From positions 1 through 11,507 of the forward strand of contig CAVQOH010000004.1 of the NCBI GenBank assembly GCA_963714405.1: a stretch of DNA of 11,507 bases, written 5' to 3'. Every line of letters begins with the position of its first letter. Position 1 is the stretch's first letter. The DNA comes from JAZGGS01 sp963714405 (GTDB lineage: Bacteria > Bacteroidota > Ignavibacteria > Ignavibacteriales > Ignavibacteriaceae). The notes beneath the pieces were generated by a model. The model did no database searches. It saw only the letters and a list, made by a program, of their open reading frames with translations, and was not told the origin of the DNA. Made by a program: the position numbers and the translations under genes. Below are positions 7,038-11,507 of the stretch, piece by piece.

Positions 7038-7991
7038 ATGAAGAATTTTGCAATAACAGGGGTAGCCGGCTTCGTTGCACCCCGTCATCTTCAGGCAATT
7101 AAAGATACAGGTAATAAACTGGTTGCAGCGGTTGATCCGCACGACTCTGTTGGAGTTTTAGATAAATATTTTAGCGATGTAAGTTTTTTTACTGAGTTTG
7201 AAAGATTTGACAGGCACCTCGAAAATCTCAGGCGGAATGTACCCGGAAGCAAGATAGATTATCTTTCAATCTGCTCACCGAATAATTTGCATGATGCACA
7301 CATACGGCTTGCCTTCGGTTAGGATGCAAATGCAATTTGTGAAAAACCGCTTGTTATAAATCCCTGGAATCTTGATGTATTGCAGGAACTGGAATCGGAA
7401 AGCGTTTCAAAAGTTTACACAGTTCTTCAGCTGCGGCTGCTCCCTTCCCTTATCAAACTGAAAAAAGAACTAAGTGATAAAAAAAATTCAGCAAAACATG
7501 ATGTTGAATTAACATATATAACGCCGCGTGGATTGTGGTACTCATATTCGTGGAAAGGCAACCCTGAACGTTCCGGTGGTGTAAGCACAAATATTGGCAT
7601 TCACTTTTTTGATTTGCTTTTGTGGTTGTTTGGCAGGGAACAAAAAAGCGAAGTTCATATTATGAATTCTAAAAGAGCAGGCGGTTTTATTGAACTGGAA
7701 AATGCAAATATAAAATGGTTCCTATCCCTGGATGGAAATGATATTCCTGCAAATGCAAAAAAAGATAATTCAACTTTCCGTTCCATAAAAGTTGATGATG
7801 AAGAAATTGAATTCAGCACCGGTTTTACTGATCTTCACACAAGAGTTTATGAAAATATACTTGAGGGAAACGGATTTGGTATTGATGATGCAAGACCATC
7901 GATTGAACTGGCGTATAAAATCAGGAATGCTGTGCCCGTAAGCAAAATTGAAACAGCACATCCCATTGTAAAAAATATACTAACAAAATAG
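7038..7991 (+). pseudogene. wbpB: WbpB/WlbA-type sugar-nucleotide 3-dehydrogenase with in-frame TAG
   Basis: Gfo/Idh/MocA-family NAD-dependent oxidoreductase. In this subfamily it oxidises the 3-hydroxyl of UDP-GlcNAc-uronate on the way to 2,3-diacetamido-uronates of O-antigen or capsule. The reading frame of 317 codons, the family's usual length, is interrupted once by TAG at 7320-7322 (codon 95) with no frame change. Before the stop is the Rossmann start ITGVAGFVAPRHLQAI and SICSPNNLHD. After it come DANAICEKPLV, containing the catalytic-type EKP motif (102-104), then SYSWKGNPERSGG and NIGIHFFDLLLW with the conserved His near 189. One base change at the TAG would restore a sense codon (AAG, GAG or CAG). 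No strong ribosome-binding site precedes the ATG at 7038. The partner wbpD-like gene starts 24 bases downstream. Either a real nonsense mutation or a sequencing error. Pathway specificity rests on similarity and the neighbour. Confidence 0.8.
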
Positions 7992-8015
7992 AATGTGAAT
8001 TAAGCTGAGAGTTAT

Positions 8016-8597
8016 ATGAGTTATTATAAACATGAATCCGCGTATGTTGATGAAAAAACCGAAATTGGAGAAGGTACAAAAATATGGCACTTCAGCCATG
8101 TGCAAAGCGGTGCAAAAATAGGATCAAACTGTGTACTCGGGCAGAACGTAAATGTTGGCAACAATGTGATAATTGGCAACTACTGCAAGATCCAGAATAA
8201 TGTTTCTGTTTATGAAGGTGTTACTTTAGAGGATTATGTTTTCTGCGGTCCTTCAATGGTTTTTACAAATGTAATGGATCCGCGATGCAAATATCCGCAG
8301 GCAGGTTCAAAATTCTATATTAAAACATTAGTTAAAGAAGGTGCATCAATTGGGGCGAACGCTACGGTGCTCTGCGGGAACACACTTGGCAGGCATTGCT
8401 TTGTTGGTGCAGGTGCACTGGTTACAAAAGATGTTCCTGATTTTGCTCTGGTAGTTGGAAGTCCTGCAAAAATAATCGGTTGGGTAAGTGAAGCAGGTAA
8501 AAAATTAATTTTTGATAAAGATGGAATTGCGTTTTGTGAAAAATCAAATAAGAAGTATTTGTTAAAAGATAATTTAGTTACAGAAGTTTCTAAATAG
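8016..8597 (+). CDS. wbpD: WbpD/WlbB-type UDP-sugar 3-N-acetyltransferase
   Basis: Left-handed beta-helix acetyltransferase. In this subfamily it transfers acetyl from acetyl-CoA to the 3-amino group of UDP-2-acetamido-3-amino-2,3-dideoxyglucuronate, giving the diacetamido sugar for surface polysaccharide. The 193 residues match the family (about 190). Hexapeptide repeats run from TEIGEGTKIWHFSHVQSGAK through IGSNCVLGQNVNVGNNVIIG. The FTNVMDPR loop (Asn85) is followed by further turns (GASIGANATVLCG, GRHCFVGAGALVTKDVP) and the VGSPAKIIGWVS end of the helix. A short C-terminal extension follows. GAGAG at 8007-8011 precedes the ATG by four bases. It lies 24 bases after the interrupted wbpB-like gene, presumably in one operon. 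It is intact although its upstream partner is broken. WbpA, WbpE and WbpI homologues are not in the window. Confidence 0.9.
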   Translation: MSYYKHESAYVDEKTEIGEGTKIWHFSHVQSGAKIGSNCVLGQNVNVGNNVIIGNYCKIQNNVSVYEGVTLEDYVFCGPSMVFTNVMDPRCKYPQAGSKFYIKTLVKEGASIGANATVLCGNTLGRHCFVGAGALVTKDVPDFALVVGSPAKIIGWVSEAGKKLIFDKDGIAFCEKSNKKYLLKDNLVTEVSK

Positions 8598-8637
8598 AAC
8601 ACCGATGCCAAACGTATTGAATATTAAAAGACCTTTT

Positions 8638-8672
8638 GTTTAGTGTTGTATGTTCAATGTTCAATGTTATCT
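8638..8672 (+). repeat. Heptad-periodic repeat (GTTCAAT-like x5) upstream of the four-helix gene
   Basis: Five exact 7-base steps beginning with GTT, including two identical tandem copies of GTTCAAT. The array aligns without gaps to the reverse complement of part of the array at 9252-9286 with 24 of 35 bases identical. The two arrays therefore form an imperfect inverted pair around the gene at 8762-9136. Confidence 0.6.
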
Positions 8673-8761
8673 ATATAAATTTTATAAAAAAGACCAGATC
8701 TTACACCATCAATTTTGCATTTAAGCAATCCAATAGTCATTGATAATGTGGGAGAGTATAT

Positions 8762-9136
8762 ATGAAAATTGAAAAATTTGAAGATATTGAATCCTGGCAA
8801 TCTGCCCGGAAATTAACCAATGAAATATATTCGATTAGTAACGAGGAAAGATTTAATAAAGATTTTGGTTTGAAAGATCAAATTCGACGGGCTTCAGTAT
8901 CTATTATGGCAAATATAGCGGAAGGATTTGACAGCAAATCAAATAAAGCATTTATCAACTTTTTAAATTACTCTTATAGATCGGCTTCAGAAGTTCAATC
9001 ATTGTTGTATGTAGCAAATGATCAAAAATATATATTAGATACAACTTTTGATGAATTGTATAAATTATGTAATGAAATTAAAGGATTAATTGGTGGGTTT
9101 ATTAAATATCTGAAATCAGAAAGAACTAAAATTTAA
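8762..9136 (+). CDS. Four-helix-bundle protein of the 23S rRNA intervening-sequence (S23) family
   Basis: Small 124-residue, all-helical protein. The family signature is clear: EKFEDIESWQSARKLTNEIY at the start, then KDFGLKDQIRRASVSIMANI, AEGFDSKSNKAFINFLNYSY and a fourth helix ending near the C-terminus. These proteins form basic oligomeric four-helix bundles. Some are encoded inside intervening sequences of 23S rRNA (Leptospira, Coxiella) and a relative, Avd, assists diversity-generating retroelements. The function of the many stand-alone copies is unknown. No reverse transcriptase, template repeat or rRNA is present here. The ATG at 8762 has a strong GGGAGAG site (8750-8756) five bases upstream. 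Heptad repeats lie on both sides (8638-8672 and 9162-9301), hinting that gene and repeats travel together (inference). It lies between polysaccharide genes and converges with the Wzc-like gene. Confidence 0.9.
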   Translation: MKIEKFEDIESWQSARKLTNEIYSISNEERFNKDFGLKDQIRRASVSIMANIAEGFDSKSNKAFINFLNYSYRSASEVQSLLYVANDQKYILDTTFDELYKLCNEIKGLIGGFIKYLKSERTKI

Positions 9137-9161
9137 ATGTGACAATATAAAATTTGTTTTA

Positions 9162-9190
9162 TGTTCATTAGTTACGAGTTCAGTGCTATC
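9162..9190 (+). repeat. Short heptad-like repeat after the four-helix gene
   Basis: About four units of roughly 7 bases with GTT or GCT starts (GTTCATT, GTTACGA and similar). It lies about 26 bases from the inverted array at 9217-9301. That is the same arm-spacer-arm layout as 6812-6907. Limits are approximate because the units are degenerate. Confidence 0.4.
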
Positions 9191-9216
9191 GAGTAATATT
9201 TTTATCAACTTTAAAT

Positions 9217-9301
9217 CCACAACATCCAACCTTGAACCCTAAACTCCGAACATATAACCCAGAACGTTGAACCCTGCACACTAAGCACAAGAACTACGAA
9301 C
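9217..9301 (-). repeat. Long heptad-periodic array, 12 units (GTTCNNN on minus strand)
   Basis: On the plus strand twelve consecutive 7-base units, with one extra base at 9287, almost all end in AAC. Examples are CTTGAAC, TCCGAAC and CCAGAAC; the exceptions are CCTGCAC and ACTAAGC. The other four positions vary, so this is a phased pattern rather than an identical tandem repeat. It ends seven bases before the stop of the minus-strand Wzc-like gene, in the convergent gap with the four-helix gene. No continuous reading frame explains the period. Confidence 0.75.
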
Positions 9302-9308
9302 ATTTCAA

Positions 9309-11507
9309 TTAACCTTTTCCTTCCGGCTTTGAGTAATAGTAATAGTATTTGTAGTAGGACCCGTATCCCGATTTGTAACTGAAGTTATTAAGCACTGAAC
9401 CGAGGAATTGAGTATTTTCACGCCTGATAAGATCTACCGAGCGCTGCATCAATTCAATTTCCGTTGTATCTGCAGAAACAACCAGCACTGTTCCGTCAAC
9501 CATTGTAGATAAAATTTCAGAATCAGCTACGGCAATAATTGGAGGAGAATCAATTATAACAAGCTCGTACATATCCCGCAATTTTTTCAGTAACTCCCTC
9601 ATTTCCTTAGAATCAAGCATTTCAGCAGGATTAGGGGGAATTGTTCCGGCAGGAATAAAATCTAAATTTTCAAGATTGCTTTTATTGATGATTTCATTTA
9701 ATTCCGCATTACCCGTTAAGTGATCTATCATTCCCGGTGTACGCGGTGAGTTGAAGATTTTATGTATTGCCGGTTTTCTTAAATCACAATCCAGCACCAG
9801 CGCTTTTTTCTTTGATTGTGCAAAACTTCCTGCAAGATTTACTGATATGGTTGTTTTTCCTTCCTGCGGTGCGGAAGAGGTTATTAAAATAGTTTTTAGC
9901 GATTGCTTATTGATAGTAGAGAACTGTATTCTCGTTCTTAATGCCCTGAATGCTTCACTTGGAATCGAATCCGGCTGCCTTTCTACAACAAACTGGAATT
10001 CACTGTAACCGTTGCCTGCTAATCCTTCAATGCTGGGCACCCAGGCAAGCACGTTTATATTCCGCTGTTCAATATCATCAGGAGTTTTTACAGTATCATC
10101 AAAATAATTGCGTACAAAAACAAAACCAACTGCAATACCAATTCCAAGTATAAATCCTACCAGTATTATCATCGTCCTGTTTGGTTTTGATGGTGAAGAT
10201 GGAATTCTTGCTTCATCAATAACCATCACATTACCCGGCTGTGATTGTTCATTTATCAGTGCCTCCTGGTATCTCTCCTGTACAAGCAGGTAAAGTTTTT
10301 CCAGTGCTGATGCATTTCTTTTAAGACGCGCCAGTTCTATCGCATTTTTAGGCAGCTTAATAAAACGAGCTTCGTAGCTTTTAACTATTTTATCCAGTTC
10401 CTTTATTGAAGTCTGCAAAGACTGATTCTTTACTTCCTCCTCAATTATTTTCTGTGTAAGCCCTTTAACTTCTTCCGGACTGCTGGCAAATATACCGGCT
10501 TTCAATATTTCAAGTTCGCTGTCAAGTTTTTTCTGCAGTTCATTAATTTTATTATCATACTCAAGGATTACAGTAGAATTTTCCGATATGCTGTTATCTT
10601 TGCTTAAAGCAACCTCACGGTTGATTTGCAGCTTAACCATCTCATCCTGTATTGCTTTTATATATGTCTGCGAAGAGAGAGATTTTAAATAATCAGCCAT
10701 TCTCGGATTCTGCTTTATAAGTTCACTTCTTAAATTTTCCAGGACTTTATTCGAAGCCATAAGATCAACCTGTGTAGCGCTTTTCTGTGCTTCAAATTCT
10801 GCCAGCAGGCTTATTAAAGTGTTTGCTCTTTCATCAAGAGCTATCAATCCGCCTCTTTCCTGGAAACCTCGTAAAGTTTCTTCAGCTTCATTAAGTTCAC
10901 TATATTTTTCAGCACTCTGTTCCGCTAAAAAATCCTTAACAAGTGTAAGCTGGTTCCTGTTCATATCAAGATTTAACTGTTTATACTGCTGTGCGTAAAG
11001 ATTTGCTATCAAAGCAGCTTCGTAGGGTGATGGTGATGATGCTGTAATTTCGACTATATCCAGTCCCCTTTTCTGGTCTATTTTTAACGATGATAATGTA
11101 CTAATAAGCCCGGTAATCGGGACCATATTAATACCGGATCCCTGTTCTTTCATTTGCTGGTCAACTAAAACATAATATCTTTCCTTATCAGGATCCCTGA
11201 AAAAACTATCTGCCAGTGCATGGGCAACTTTTTCTCTTGTTCTGTACGATTGTAATATCTCAATTTCATTTGCTATAAACCTGTCATTTCCCCAATTATT
11301 GAATTCCGGCATTAAAGGAGAACTTAAAACACCGCCTCCCTGAGGAGTAGCTAATTTTAGAGTAGAAGTGTAGAGCTGTAAATATCTATTGCATAAAAAG
11401 CATAAAGCACTGCAACCGTCAGACCGGCAAGTGATATAAGAATTACAGGTATCCAGTTATTGCGGATTAATCTTATATAATCTTTTAATGTATTGGAATC
11501 AGTGCTA
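9309..11507 (-). CDS. Wzc-like polysaccharide chain-length regulator / tyrosine kinase, 5' end off window, frameshift near 11370
   Basis: Inner-membrane co-polymerase and BY-kinase controlling capsule or exopolysaccharide assembly. From the right edge one frame encodes DYIRLIRNNW and the first membrane helix (WIPVILISLAGLTVAVLYAF) up to AIDIYSST, then stops at 11357. The next frame takes over at TSTLKLATPQGGG and continues to the TAA at 9309. Numbering from the internal ATG at 11312: Wzz periplasmic part and coiled coils (about 10-350), EARIPSSPSKPNR, second membrane helix (about 380-400), and kinase domain with Walker A SAPQEGKTT (480-488), Walker A' ALVLDCDLRK (504-513) and Walker B ELVIIDSPP. 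Last comes a tail with nine tyrosines within residues 646-660 for autophosphorylation. The ATG at 11312 lies inside the Wzz domain and is not the true start. A one-base loss or an extra AC near 11370 explains the break: mutation or assembly error. Fused Wzz and kinase resembles proteobacterial Wzc. Wza and glycosyltransferases are expected beyond the edge. Confidence 0.88.

Noticed and set aside
8315..8611. A 98-codon minus-strand open frame opposite wbpD
   Set aside because: It is antisense to conserved hexapeptide repeats with no ribosome-binding site or recognisable domain.
8762..9136. Avd accessory protein of a diversity-generating retroelement
   Set aside because: The fold family is shared, but no reverse transcriptase, template repeat or variable repeat is found in the window.
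9217..9301. CRISPR array
   Set aside because: The period is 7 bases with only about three or four conserved positions, far too short for repeats and spacers.

Overview
This is an AT-rich bacterial chromosome window that looks like the Ignavibacteria / Bacteroidota-Chlorobi group. The evidence is the thrS-infC-rpmI order, a stand-alone large subunit of methylmalonyl-CoA mutase next to its epimerase, a Wzz-kinase fusion, and an S23-type four-helix-bundle gene among degenerate 7-bp intergenic repeats. Clear Shine-Dalgarno sequences precede most genes, which argues against classic Bacteroidia or Flavobacteriia. No rRNA or other taxonomic marker was available, so this placement is inference.

Region 1 (1-2974, minus strand) is translation machinery. 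A promoter-like element near 2945-2974 reads into tRNA-Leu(UAA) and tRNA-Val(GAC). A small hairpin with a U-run follows, then thrS, infC and the start of rpmI, which runs off the left edge. infC starts at a rare AUC codon at 702, and its Shine-Dalgarno overlaps the thrS stop codon. An ATG/GTG/TTG-only gene caller would report just the last third of infC.

Region 2 (2886-5368) is a divergent intergenic region followed by a two-gene plus-strand operon: the methylmalonyl-CoA mutase catalytic subunit (TTG start) and methylmalonyl-CoA epimerase. Together they interconvert (S)- and (R)-methylmalonyl-CoA and succinyl-CoA. The cobalamin-binding small subunit is not in the window.

Region 3 (5610-9136, plus strand) is accessory. 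It holds an unrecognised exported, probably outer-membrane beta-barrel protein split by two frameshifts. Next come a WbpB/WlbA-type sugar-nucleotide dehydrogenase interrupted by one in-frame TAG, an intact WbpD/WlbB-type N-acetyltransferase of the same diacetamido-uronate pathway, and a small four-helix-bundle protein.

Region 4 (9309-11507, minus strand) is a Wzc-like chain-length regulator / BY-kinase for capsule or exopolysaccharide. Its N-terminus runs off the right edge and is separated from the rest by a frameshift near 11370.

Two patterns deserve attention. First, the intergenic spaces at 6812-6907, 8638-8672 and 9162-9301 carry degenerate 7-bp periodic repeats (GTTCNNN on one strand, NNNGAAC on the other). 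They are arranged as inverted arms, and one pair flanks the four-helix-bundle gene. Second, all four reading-frame disruptions fall in the accessory right half. They may be real gene decay or assembly errors, and the sequence alone cannot decide.
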